Below, piece by piece: positions 38,150-46,008 of a DNA stretch of 51,481 bases. Under the pieces are notes generated by a model. That model was given only the letters and a program-made list of their open reading frames with translations. It ran no database searches and had not been told where the DNA came from. The position numbers were made by a program, and so were the translations under genes. The stretch is from Mycobacterium sp. E1747 (GTDB taxonomy: Bacteria; Actinomycetota; Actinomycetes; Mycobacteriales; Mycobacteriaceae), in assembly GCF_001667775.1 (NCBI RefSeq), contig NZ_LZJI01000130.1, positions 1 to 51,481 of the forward strand, read 5' to 3'. Within the stretch, counting starts at the first letter, position 1; each line of letters begins with the position of its first letter.

Positions 38150-38302
38150 GACGTCCCAGAATTCGGCGGCGATCGTGAGGAACAAGGTGATCTACGCGTC
38201 GGACTGGCCGGTGAGCTGCCCATGCGCCGGGTCATCCCCGAAGCCCGCGCGCTGGATCTACCCGCCGAGGTAGGGGACAACTACCTTTACACCAACGCGT
38301 GA
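38150..38302 (+). pseudogene. C-terminal fragment of an amidohydrolase, frameshifted
   Basis: One frame encodes NKVIYASDWPV (38181-38213), the metal-binding Asp strand typical of amidohydrolase-2 proteins (usual DRVMYASDWPV). The continuation MRRVIPEARALDLPAEVGDN plus YLYTNA appears in a different frame (from 38222 to the TGA at 38300-38302), as expected for the same family's C-terminal helix and GNA end. The two halves are about eight codons apart, so a frameshift near 38215-38222 separates them. The large N-terminal barrel is missing. Not functional. Confidence 0.55.
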
Positions 38303-38331
38303 GGCTTCTTCTTCGGGAAGGACGACTAACG

Positions 38332-39390
38332 ATGGACCGCTTCGAGCTACGCAGGCTGGATTACAGCCTGTCCGAGGACCACGTCGCCCTGCAGGGAGCC
38401 TACAAGCAGTTCTTCAGGACCCACTGCCCGATCGGAACGGTCCGTGCCGCAGAGCAATCCGGTTTCGACAAGACCCTCTGGGAGAGGTTGTGTGGGATGG
38501 GCGCCGCCACGATGGCATTGCCCGAGTCGTGCGGCGGCGACGGCGCCACCCTGGTCGACCTCACCGTGGTGGCCGAGGAGATCGGCCGGTCTCTTGCGCC
38601 GGTCCCGTGGATCGACCACGTCTGCACCGCGCGGCTGTTGGGGCGCCTCGGCGCGTTGGGAGCGGGCGTCGCCGGGGTGGCCGGGGGCGACCAGCTGGCC
38701 GCCCTCGACCCGCGACTCGACGACGGGCCGGGCCCGCGGTTGATTCCCTCGGGGTCGGTCGCCGACCACATCGTCGTCCGCGATGGCGAGAAGGTCGTGC
38801 GGTTGGCGTTCGGCACCCGGCCGGCGAAGGTCGACAACATCGGCCGGCTGCCGATGGCGTGGGTGGACCCCGCCGACGCGGGCACCCGTGAGGTCGTCGC
38901 CGAGGGGCCCGAAGCGGTGGCCAGTTACCGGCTGGCCCTGGACGAGTGGCGGCTGCTGACCGCGGCGGCGCTCGTCGGGCTGGTGGAGGAGACCATGACC
39001 ATCGCGGCCGAGTTCGCCAAGACGCGCTACACGTTGGGCGTGCCGATCTCCACGTTGCAGGCGATCTCGCATCCGCTCGCGAACATGGCCATCACCGTGC
39101 AGGGTGGCCGGAATCTGGCGCGACGTGCCGCTTGGTTCCTGGACAACGAACCCGACTCAAGACCCGAATTAGCGCCCTCTGCATTCGTTTTCATGGCCGA
39201 GGAGGCCGCCAGGGCGGCGACGATGGCCGTTCACATTCAAGGCGGGCTAGGCGTTTCGGCCGAAGCCGCGGCGACGGCGTATCTGGTGCGCGCCAGAGGC
39301 TGGCCACTGGCCGGTGGGGATCCGGGCGCGACGGCTCAACGGGTGGCGGAAATCGTGGCCGCCCGCGAGGGCGCGGCGCAGCCGGCATAG
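38332..39390 (+). CDS. Acyl-CoA dehydrogenase-like subunit lacking the usual catalytic Glu motif
   Basis: A 352-residue FadE-type protein: N-terminal helices (LSEDHVALQGAYKQFFRTH), MALPESCGGDGATLVDLTVV, a short beta domain, and C-terminal helices with KTRYTLGVPISTLQAISHPLAN and HIQGGLGVSAEAAATAYLVR. The LYxGTxEIQ segment with catalytic Glu is absent, as in the non-catalytic or partner subunits of the alpha2beta2 dehydrogenases used for steroid side chains. No partner subunit is adjacent. ATG 38332 follows GGAAGGA. It converges with the CoA-transferase gene. Confidence 0.85.
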   Translation: MDRFELRRLDYSLSEDHVALQGAYKQFFRTHCPIGTVRAAEQSGFDKTLWERLCGMGAATMALPESCGGDGATLVDLTVVAEEIGRSLAPVPWIDHVCTARLLGRLGALGAGVAGVAGGDQLAALDPRLDDGPGPRLIPSGSVADHIVVRDGEKVVRLAFGTRPAKVDNIGRLPMAWVDPADAGTREVVAEGPEAVASYRLALDEWRLLTAAALVGLVEETMTIAAEFAKTRYTLGVPISTLQAISHPLANMAITVQGGRNLARRAAWFLDNEPDSRPELAPSAFVFMAEEAARAATMAVHIQGGLGVSAEAAATAYLVRARGWPLAGGDPGATAQRVAEIVAAREGAAQPA

Positions 39391-39417
39391 GAAGGAATGC
39401 GCCGCCCTTCCCGTTCT

Positions 39418-40647
39418 TCAGGCGATGGCTCCCGACTCCTTCAGTTCCTCGATGCGGTCCCAATCCATGCCGAGCTCCATCAGCACGATCTCGGTGTGCT
39501 CGGAGGCCTGCGGCGCCCGCGTGGTCACCAGCGGCTCGTGGTTGAACTGCACCGGGCCGCGCACGACGCGGAAAGGCTTTCCGCCGCTGGCGAGCTCGAC
39601 CTCGCTGACCATGTCGTTGGCCAGGGCCTGTTCGTCCTCTACCAGGTCGAGCAGGCTCTGGAACGGCGCCCACTGGCCCTTCATCGTCTTCAGGTGTTGC
39701 CGCCAATAGTCGAAGGGCTTGCCGGCGAACGCCTTTGCGATCAGCTCGGCGGCCGCGCTGGCGTTCTGAATCAGGGGTAACACCTCGGAGAAGCGGGGAT
39801 CGTCGGCGGCCTCCGGGATGCCCAGATGCTCGAACGTGTCGCGGATCAAGCCCGTCGGGCTGATGATGCACAGGTTGATGGTGCCGCCGTCGGAGGTTTC
39901 GTAGTTGCCCATGAAGGGGTTCACCGACATCGCACCGGCGGCGCCCGGCATCGGGGTGCGCATCACCTGTCCGGTCTCCATGCCCTGGGTCACGCTCGCT
40001 CCCGCCGCCCACCAGGCGGTGCTCAGCAGCGACACGTCGAGCTCGAGGGCTTCGCCGGTGCGCTCGCGATGCAGCAGCGCCGCCGAGATGCCGCCGGCGA
40101 TGAACATGCCGCCGATCGAGTCACCGAAGGCGGGAATGCCTTGCCCCAGTGCGCCGCCCAGCTCCTGCGGGGTCAGCGCGTACCCGATGCCGCTGCGGGT
40201 CCAGAACGCCGTCCCGTCGTAGCCGCCCACGTCACGCTCGGCGCCTTTGTCGCCGTACGCCGAACCCCTCGCGTAGACGATGTTCGGGTTCACCGCGCGA
40301 AGGTGCTCGACATCGAACTTGTGCTTCTGCCGTTGCGCCGGCATGTAGTTGGTGAGGAACACGTCGGAGGTCTCGGCCAGTTCGTAGATCACCTGCTGAC
40401 CGCCCGGCGTGGAGACGTCGATGCCGACGCTGCGCTTGCCCCGGTTGGGATGTTCCATCAGCGGGTGCCGCTCGGGATCGAGTTGGATGCCACCCATGTT
40501 GATGAAGCCGCGCTGGGTGTCGCCGCGCAGCGGGTGTTCGACCTTGATGACGTCCGCGCCCCAGTCGGCGAGAATCGCCCCCGCCGCCGGGACGAACGTG
40601 AACTGCGCGAGTTCCAGGACCCGGAAGCCCGACATAACTTTGACCAT
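39418..40647 (-). CDS. Family III (CaiB/BaiF) CoA transferase
   Basis: A 409-residue full-length member: FRVLELAQFTFVPAAGAILADWGADVIKVEHP, HPNRGKRSVGIDVSTPGGQQ, and catalytic Asp in PAFGDSIGGMFIAGG (about residue 176). C-terminal FQSLLDLVEDEQALANDM fits the linker and closing region. It would move CoA between acyl groups; the substrate is unknown. ATG 40647 is exactly six bases after TAGGGT (leaderless), and operator candidate B is about 108 bases upstream. Confidence 0.93.
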   Translation of the reverse strand: MVKVMSGFRVLELAQFTFVPAAGAILADWGADVIKVEHPLRGDTQRGFINMGGIQLDPERHPLMEHPNRGKRSVGIDVSTPGGQQVIYELAETSDVFLTNYMPAQRQKHKFDVEHLRAVNPNIVYARGSAYGDKGAERDVGGYDGTAFWTRSGIGYALTPQELGGALGQGIPAFGDSIGGMFIAGGISAALLHRERTGEALELDVSLLSTAWWAAGASVTQGMETGQVMRTPMPGAAGAMSVNPFMGNYETSDGGTINLCIISPTGLIRDTFEHLGIPEAADDPRFSEVLPLIQNASAAAELIAKAFAGKPFDYWRQHLKTMKGQWAPFQSLLDLVEDEQALANDMVSEVELASGGKPFRVVRGPVQFNHEPLVTTRAPQASEHTEIVLMELGMDWDRIEELKESGAIA

Positions 40648-40653
40648 TTTCGG

Positions 40654-40659
40654 ACCCTA
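40654..40659 (-). promoter_or_regulatory. Leaderless promoter -10 of the CoA-transferase gene
   Basis: Minus-strand TAGGGT followed by six bases and ATG at 40647. Confidence 0.6.
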
Positions 40660-40754
40660 CTTGGCGTTGAACGTCACGGGAAGCGAAGTCGGCGAACGGA
40701 AGGGCCTTGGGTCTCGGCATCGTCAGCGAAAAGGCGAGCCAGTGCTTAAGATCG

Positions 40755-40773
40755 TACTGTAATTCCTACGGTA
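40755..40773 (-). promoter_or_regulatory. Shared operator candidate, site B
   Basis: Minus-strand TACCGTAGGAATTACAGTA: two TACnGTA units separated by five bases. It is between the CoA-transferase start and the end of fadD. Confidence 0.55.
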
Positions 40774-40839
40774 GTGAACGCGGGCCCACCGCCGGTGACG
40801 TGCGCTCCCGGCGGCCGCATCAGCGACCGGCGGAGCCGC

Positions 40840-42492
40840 TCAGCCGTTCACCGCCTGCTCGCGCGCCCACCGGTAGTCGGCCTTGCCCGACGGGCTGCGC
40901 TCGATTGCCGCGCGGAACACGATCGCCTTGGGCAGCTTGTAGCGGGCCAGCGACTGTCCGGCGTGGGCGACCAACTCCTCGGCGTCCGCGCGGGCGCCCT
41001 CGGCCAGCGCGACGACGGCGACGACTTCCTGCCCCCACCGCTCGCTGGGCCGTCCGGTGACCACCACGTCGGCCACGGCCGGGTGCGACGCGATCGCCGT
41101 CTCGACCTCCTCGACGAAGATCTTTTCGCCGCCGGAGTTGATCGTCACCGAATCGCGGCCGAGCAATTCGATCCTGCCCTCGGGCAGGTGACGCGCCCGG
41201 TCGCCGGGAATCGCGTATCGCACCCCGTCGATGACGGGAAATGTCTTGGCGGTCTTGGCCGCATCGCCCTTGTAGCCCAGCGGGACGTAACCGCGTTGCG
41301 CCAGCCAGCCCATGCCGTCGTGGCCCGGCCTCAGGATGGTCGCCAAATCCTCGGCCGCCACGAATGTGTCCGGTCCGGCGTTGAAGGTGCCCGTCGACAC
41401 CGCCCCCGCCATGGACATGTGGTGCATCTGCGCGCCGGTCTCCGATGATCCGACACCGTCGACCACGATGGCGTTCGGCAGGACTTCGATCAACCGTTGC
41501 TTGACGAACGGGGTGAGCAACGCGCCCCCGTTGGCCACCACGGCCAGCGACGACACGTCCGCGATGCCCTTCTCGATGGCGGCGACCAACGGGCGGGCCA
41601 TCGCGTCACCGACCACCGTCACCACGCTTACCCGCTCGCGCTCGATGGTGCGGACCACCTCGTCGGCGTCCAGGCGGTCGACGACGGAGGGGAAGACGAC
41701 GGATTGTCCGGTCGTGATCGCCGTCATCACAGTCCACTGGGCGGCACCGTGCATCAGCGGCGGCAGGATCATCAACTTGGTGCCGGGGCCCGCGAGCACA
41801 CCGGCTGCGATCTCCTCGATCGACCCGAACGGCTCGCCCGTCATCATGTTGCGCCCGCCGAAGGAGGTCATGAAGATGTCGTGCTGGCGCCAAAGCACGC
41901 CTTTGGGCATTCCCGTTGTTCCGCCGGTGTACAGGACGTAGAGGTCGTCCGGTGAATGCTGCACCGGTGGTGGCTCGGGTGCACACGACGCAAGCGTGCT
42001 CTCGTAATCCACTGCGCCGTAGATCAAGTCGTTGCCGGAGTCGTCGGCGATCTGAATGAGCACCCGCAGCTGCGGGAGGTCTGGCAGGATTTCGGCCACC
42101 CGTGGCGCGAATGCGGCGTGATAGATCAGCGCGGTCGCCCCCGCATCCGCCAAGAGATACCGCAGCTCGCTCTTGACGTAGCGGAAGTTCACGTTGAAGG
42201 GGGCGACTCGGGCCTGGAACGAGCCCAGCAACGCCTCGACGTATTCGTTTCCGTTATAGGCGTAAATGCCGAGTAGGTCCTGGCCGGTCTCATGACCGGG
42301 TAGACCGGAGCGCTCGGTGTGACACCCGAGCCCGCGGGAATGCAGGTAAGCGGCGAGACGGTGCGAGCGCTCGATCACCTGCGAATAGCTATACCGCCGT
42401 TCACCATGGATCAGCAGCTCCCGGTCCGGGATTGCGGCCGCAACGGCCGCCGCGACGGCGGGGACGGTGAATTGTGTTGCTGTGTCGGACAT
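40840..42492 (-). CDS. Fatty-acyl/aryl-CoA synthetase (FadD family)
   Basis: Adenylate-forming enzyme activating a carboxylic acid to its CoA thioester. The 550-residue protein has A3 motif LYTGGTTGMPKGVLWRQHD, A5-like VDGVGSSETG, A7 IPGDRARHLPEGRIELLGRDS, and A8/A10 hinge SVTINSGGEKIFVEEVE with the C-terminal Lys in RSPSGKADYRWA. It resembles the FadD17/FadD19 branch, in which VLWRQHDIF occurs in steroid side-chain ligases; the substrate is not determined. ATG 42492 is eight bases after the thioesterase stop, with AAAGG just upstream; a TTG four codons earlier is less likely. Confidence 0.92.
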   Translation of the reverse strand: MSDTATQFTVPAVAAAVAAAIPDRELLIHGERRYSYSQVIERSHRLAAYLHSRGLGCHTERSGLPGHETGQDLLGIYAYNGNEYVEALLGSFQARVAPFNVNFRYVKSELRYLLADAGATALIYHAAFAPRVAEILPDLPQLRVLIQIADDSGNDLIYGAVDYESTLASCAPEPPPVQHSPDDLYVLYTGGTTGMPKGVLWRQHDIFMTSFGGRNMMTGEPFGSIEEIAAGVLAGPGTKLMILPPLMHGAAQWTVMTAITTGQSVVFPSVVDRLDADEVVRTIERERVSVVTVVGDAMARPLVAAIEKGIADVSSLAVVANGGALLTPFVKQRLIEVLPNAIVVDGVGSSETGAQMHHMSMAGAVSTGTFNAGPDTFVAAEDLATILRPGHDGMGWLAQRGYVPLGYKGDAAKTAKTFPVIDGVRYAIPGDRARHLPEGRIELLGRDSVTINSGGEKIFVEEVETAIASHPAVADVVVTGRPSERWGQEVVAVVALAEGARADAEELVAHAGQSLARYKLPKAIVFRAAIERSPSGKADYRWAREQAVNG

Positions 42493-42500
42493 CAGGCCTT

Positions 42501-43121
42501 TCAAGGCTGGTGGGGGAGGAGGCGGACCATCAGGCCGTTGGCCTCGGTGAGGAGCGTGCCATCAGCGGCCGTCATCGTCGCGGAGATGAAGATCTTCCTG
42601 CCCTCGATCTCGGTGATGTGTCCGCTCGCGGTCAGCGGTTCGTCGATCGGCGTGATATTTCGGTAGTCGACATGCAGGTACGCGGTCCGGGTTGGGGGAG
42701 TGCCCGCGGTGGAGACCACCATCCCGAACAGCCAGTCGTATAACAGCGGGATCATGCCGCCGTGTACGGCGTTGTTTCCGCCGACGTGGGCGCGGGTGAA
42801 GTGTCCCGCCATGATGACGCCGTCTGGACCGGATTCCGTGATCGTCCAGGGCGGCAGGAGCGGGTGGCCCAGGCCGGGCAGTTCGATGACGCGGCCCGCC
42901 GGCGCCATGCCTTCGGGCACCTGGTGACCGTCCAGGAGGGCGCAGGCGTCTTCGACGAGCCGTGCCGCGGTGGTCCATGCCGAGGCGTCCGGATTGCTGG
43001 CGAGGGTCAGATCCTGTAGGCGGCGCGTCGCTTCGATGAATCGGCCGAGCCCGTGCGGCGCGTGTTCGGCCGGCTTGATGTCGGGGAATCCGCCGCGAAC
43101 GCGGGGTGTGGTATCGGTCAT
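42501..43121 (-). CDS. Hotdog-fold acyl-CoA thioesterase (PaaI-like)
   Basis: A 206-residue protein. The hotdog domain is C-terminal (about 95-200): GVIMAGHFTRAHVGGNNAVHGGMIPLLYDWLFG with the conserved HGG, YLHVDYRNITPIDEPLTASG and GRKIFISATMTAADGTLLTEANGLMV. The N-terminal ~90 residues are helical. Hydrolyses an acyl-CoA in the FadD-linked route (inferred). ATG 43121 overlaps the stop of a 34-codon gene (ATGA); the following fadD starts eight bases after its stop. The three form one operon. Confidence 0.9.
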   Translation of the reverse strand: MTDTTPRVRGGFPDIKPAEHAPHGLGRFIEATRRLQDLTLASNPDASAWTTAARLVEDACALLDGHQVPEGMAPAGRVIELPGLGHPLLPPWTITESGPDGVIMAGHFTRAHVGGNNAVHGGMIPLLYDWLFGMVVSTAGTPPTRTAYLHVDYRNITPIDEPLTASGHITEIEGRKIFISATMTAADGTLLTEANGLMVRLLPHQP

Positions 43122-43222
43122 CGCCGCGTCCACACGCTGAGCAACTCGTTGGTGGTGATGGTCGCGAGGAGCGACAGGGTGTTGGCGATGATGGCCTCTC
43201 CGTACTCGGTCGGCACTTTCAT
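43118..43222 (-). CDS. 34-residue small protein translationally coupled to the thioesterase
   Basis: ATG 43222 with GGAGG six bases upstream opens a 34-codon frame: MKVPTEYGEAIIANTLSLLA followed by TITTNELLSVWTRR, ending in TGA that overlaps the thioesterase ATG. Residues 10-30 form a likely amphipathic helix. Good ribosome site, perfect coupling and a nearby operator (site C, 23 bases upstream) support expression. It may be a regulatory leader peptide or a small partner protein. No family recognised. Confidence 0.6.
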   Translation of the reverse strand: MKVPTEYGEAIIANTLSLLATITTNELLSVWTRR

Positions 43223-43244
43223 GCCGAAGCCTCCGATTGCCTGA

Positions 43245-43263
43245 TACTAAGCACGTTACAGTA
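43245..43263 (+). promoter_or_regulatory. Shared operator candidate, site C
   Basis: TACTAAGCACGTTACAGTA. It is 22 bases upstream of the 34-codon gene that leads the thioesterase-fadD operon. Read leftward, TACTGT within it could also serve as the -10. Confidence 0.55.
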
Positions 43264-43302
43264 GAGATTTCAGCGGTCGGCCCGCGCACGGCAAGGAGCG
43301 AA

Positions 43303-43533
43303 GTGACTGAAGCGGCCGACACCCGGATCGACGTCATTCGTCACCGGCTTCTCGGCTGTGCTGCAACGCTTCCGGGAAGACCCCGTGGTGACCTCGATCG
43401 CGCCACCGGGTCGGCCCGGCATTGCGCGGATCGCGTCGGAAGAGCATTCGACAACGGAGCCGACGCGGTGACCATGCACGGCGCCACACCCGAGGAACTC
43501 GAGCATCCGGTTGCGGCGTACCGGGCCGGCTGA
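43303..43533 (+). pseudogene. Fragment of an F420-type luciferase-like (LLM) oxidoreductase
   Basis: GTG 43303 has AAGGAG upstream and opens 76 codons. The last 43 (ATGSARHCADRVGRAFDNGA then DAVTMHGATPEELEHPVAAY) look like the C-terminus of LLM F420-dependent oxidoreductases, which end with GADxVxxHGATPxEL. In another frame of the same segment, just upstream, the sequence reads AVLQRFREDPVVTSI, which fits the preceding helix of that family. The barrel itself is missing and the frames are shifted, so this is a decayed remnant. Family identity is by pattern recall. Confidence 0.5.
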
Positions 43534-43602
43534 CCGCGAGGGTGCAACCAGCGACGGATTCCCCGAGAGGCACCGTCGGTGGTCGCACTTTCGCGAAGAG
43601 CG

Positions 43603-45099
43603 CTACGGCAGGATGACGGTTCGGCTGACCGGCTCCGCCGCGGTCTGCCGGCTGGACAGCCCGCGAAGCAGCGAACCAAGTAAGGCATCACGGGTCTCGC
43701 GGGGATCTATGAGTTCGTCGAATCCCAGATGCTCGGCCGAGCGATAGGACGCCTGCAACTCCGCGTCGCGCAGCTTCGCCGTGATGTCCTCGCCGGCGTG
43801 CGTCGCCCGGCCCAGCGCTGCCGCGCTCATGGCACCCATGGTCGCGCCCGGGTAGGCGAACGTCGCGCTCTGGTGGTCGAAACCCAACAGCGACATCACC
43901 ATGGAGCCGAATCCGTACGCCTTGCGCAGCGTGATGTGCAACTTGACCGTGGTCGCCGCCGTCTGCGCGGCGAACATCCGCGCACCGGCGCGCAGCACGC
44001 CGTTGCGCTCGGATCGACTGCCGGGCAGCATGCCGGGGGTGTCGGCAAGAAACACGATCGGCAGGTGGAACGAGTCGGCCACCATGATGAAATGTGCCGC
44101 CTTGTCCGCCGCGGCGGCGTCGATGGAGCCGGCGAGCACGTTGGGCTGATTGGCGACGACCGCGACCGGGTGGCCACCGAGGTGCGCCAGCGCGCAGATG
44201 ATCGCCTTGCCGTACAGCGGCTGCACCTCGAACCAGTCGGGCCGGTCGAAGACCACGTCGAGCACCGCGCGCATGTCGTAGACGCGGCGGTTGTCGCGGG
44301 AGACGATGTCGAGCAGTTCGGGCGTGGCGCGCGGTCCACTGTCCTCGTCCGGCGATAGCTGCGCCGGGTACGACCACGCGCTGGGCGGGAAATACGACAG
44401 GTACCGCCGAATGTCGGCGATCACGGCTTCGTCGTCTTCGGCGACGTTGTGGATCACCCCGCTCGGCACGGCGGTGCCGGGCCCGCCGAGGTCCTCCTTC
44501 GAGATCTCCTCTCCGGTGGACTCTTTGACGACCGGCGGCCCGGCGGTGAAGACCGCGCCCTGCGCGCTCATGATTCGGAAGTCGCAGACCGGGGCGACCA
44601 GAGCGCCGTGTCCGGCCGAGGGGCCGAGCACGGCGGCGACGGTCGGTACCCGACCCGAGCATTGCGCCTGGGAAAGCAGGTCGGTAGGGGCGCGGCCGTA
44701 ATGTCCACCGCCGGGGCGAAAGCCGGCGCCTTCGAGCAGCATCACCAGCGGAACCTTGTCGCGCAGCGCGAGCTCGGCGATGCGGTAGCGCTTCGCGTTG
44801 CCGCCGGGCCCGATGCTGCCGGCCATCGTGGTGAAGTCCTCCGAGCCCAGCATCACCGGCGAACCGTTGATCAACCCGGAGCCGACGACCAGTCCGTCGG
44901 AGGCGACTTCGCCGCCGACCAGCGTGCCGATTTCGCGGAAGGTGCCCTTGTCGACGAGGTGTTCGATGCGTACGCGGGCGTCGAGCTTGCCCTTGCCGCG
45001 GTGCTTGTCGAGCCGCTCCGGTCCGCCCATGCCCCGCGCGCGCTCACGGCGCCGCTCGAGATCGTCGAGCGTTTCTCCCCAGTCCGGGGCTTTCGGCAT
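43603..45099 (-). CDS. AccD-like acyl-CoA carboxyltransferase beta subunit
   Basis: A 498-residue carboxyltransferase with both crotonase-like domains. N-terminal domain: ERLDKHRGKGKLDARVRIEHLVD, GLINGSPVMLGSEDFTTMAGSIGPGG, VAAVLGPSAGHGALVAPVCD. C-terminal domain: HPVAVVANQPNVLAGSIDAAAADKAA, FLADTPGMLPGSRSERNGVLRAGARM, RKAYGFGSMVMSLLGFDHQ. The second oxyanion region reads KAYGFGS where common AccDs have KAYGGAY, so substrate range may differ. No biotin carrier/carboxylase (AccA) gene is beside it, so it must borrow one. It is divergent from the TetR gene at 45368. Confidence 0.9.
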   Translation of the reverse strand: MPKAPDWGETLDDLERRRERARGMGGPERLDKHRGKGKLDARVRIEHLVDKGTFREIGTLVGGEVASDGLVVGSGLINGSPVMLGSEDFTTMAGSIGPGGNAKRYRIAELALRDKVPLVMLLEGAGFRPGGGHYGRAPTDLLSQAQCSGRVPTVAAVLGPSAGHGALVAPVCDFRIMSAQGAVFTAGPPVVKESTGEEISKEDLGGPGTAVPSGVIHNVAEDDEAVIADIRRYLSYFPPSAWSYPAQLSPDEDSGPRATPELLDIVSRDNRRVYDMRAVLDVVFDRPDWFEVQPLYGKAIICALAHLGGHPVAVVANQPNVLAGSIDAAAADKAAHFIMVADSFHLPIVFLADTPGMLPGSRSERNGVLRAGARMFAAQTAATTVKLHITLRKAYGFGSMVMSLLGFDHQSATFAYPGATMGAMSAAALGRATHAGEDITAKLRDAELQASYRSAEHLGFDELIDPRETRDALLGSLLRGLSSRQTAAEPVSRTVILP

Positions 45100-45197
45100 G
45101 CCTCTGTCCTACCGCACGGAGGTTTCGTCTGGCGAGCGGACGCCGGTGGCGTGTTCAGCAAGACCGACCGCCGGCCGCCGAGCTCCGAGCTCCGGCC

Positions 45198-45265
45198 GCC
45201 GAGCGTCACGCCGCCGAGCGTCACGCAGGCGTGGCGAGGGGCGCCGAGCGTCACGCCAGCGTGAC
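45198..45265. repeat. Three copies of GCCGAGCGTCACGC with a terminal hairpin
   Basis: GCCGAGCGTCACGC occurs at 45198-45211, 45213-45226 and 45243-45256. In the last copy GTCACGC (45250-45256) pairs with GCGTGAC (45259-45265). The unit resembles the GCCGAGTGTGA... repeat at 22501 in its GCCGAG(C/T)GT start, so both may belong to one REP-like family. Confidence 0.6.
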
Positions 45266-45333
45266 GACGCCCGGCCGGCGTCAACGAGGCGATGCCGGAG
45301 CTGGCCCAAATCGGACCGGCGCACGCTTCATTC

Positions 45334-45370
45334 GATACCAAGTGGTATCCACTCGATACTGGAGGGTATG
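45334..45370. promoter_or_regulatory. Tandem TetR operators over the tetR-ABC promoter
   Basis: GATACCAAGTGGTATC (45334-45349) is a perfect 6-4-6 palindrome. A second copy, GATACTGGAGGGTATG (45355-45370), starts 21 bases later, two helical turns away, and covers the start codon at 45368. GATACT (45355-45360) can also be the -10 of a near-leaderless transcript. This strongly suggests autorepression. Confidence 0.7.
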
Positions 45371-45985
45371 CTACTGCACATGTCGCCTGTCAAACCGCTT
45401 CGTACCCGCCCCACTCGCGGCGAGGTTCGTGACCGGATCTTGGATGCGGCGTCGAAGGTGTTCGCGGCCGAGGGTTTCGCCGGCGCCACCATCGACGCGA
45501 TCGGTCAGGCCGCGGGCTTCACCAAGGGCGCGGTCTATTCCAACTTCGAGTCGAAGGACGAGCTGTTCTTGGCCCTGCTCGACCGCGAGTTCGAGCTGCG
45601 CGGCGAGCAGATCGCGATAGCGCTGGACCGCAGCGACGGCGACACCGCCGCCGCCGCGCGCGAGGTGAGCCGGTCGGTGCTCGACTCGGTTCGCGACCAT
45701 TCCGACTACTACGTGCTGCTCGTCGAGTACTGGCTGCGCGCCCAGCGCGATCCGCAGCTTCGGGAACGCCTGATCGAGCGCCGTCGCGCCGCGGCCGACC
45801 AGGCGCTGCACATCGTCGAATCGACCGACACCGTGCCGGGCGACCGGCGGCTGACCGACATCGCCCAGCTCGTCGTCACCCTCAACCTGGGCGTCGCGAT
45901 GGAAGAGGTGCTGCGTCCGGGAACCATCAACCCCGACCTGCTCGCGCGACTGATCACCGCACTGCTGGAATCGATTCCGGTTTGA
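45368..45985 (+). CDS. TetR/AcrR-family repressor of the adjacent ABC-YhgE genes
   Basis: A 205-residue regulator. The helix-turn-helix (about 20-60) reads ILDAASKVFAAEGFAGATIDAIGQAAGFTKGAVYSNFESKDELF, the standard AcrR signature. The C-terminal domain is helical (DYYVLLVEYWLRAQRDPQLRERLIERRRAA). Start ATG 45368 fits a one-base leader from GATACT; ATG 45380, with GGAGG 14 bases upstream, is an alternative. Its TGA overlaps a TTG of the next frame, and the three genes run together, so it likely represses its own operon via the tandem palindromes. Confidence 0.92.
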   Translation: MLLHMSPVKPLRTRPTRGEVRDRILDAASKVFAAEGFAGATIDAIGQAAGFTKGAVYSNFESKDELFLALLDREFELRGEQIAIALDRSDGDTAAAAREVSRSVLDSVRDHSDYYVLLVEYWLRAQRDPQLRERLIERRRAAADQALHIVESTDTVPGDRRLTDIAQLVVTLNLGVAMEEVLRPGTINPDLLARLITALLESIPV

Positions 45986-46008
45986 ACGCGATTAGGGAAA
46001 GCCACACC

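Noticed and set aside
44449..45264. 271-codon rightward frame antisense to the accD-like gene
   Set aside because: No ribosome site or recognisable motif; the accD reading has both carboxyltransferase domains intact.
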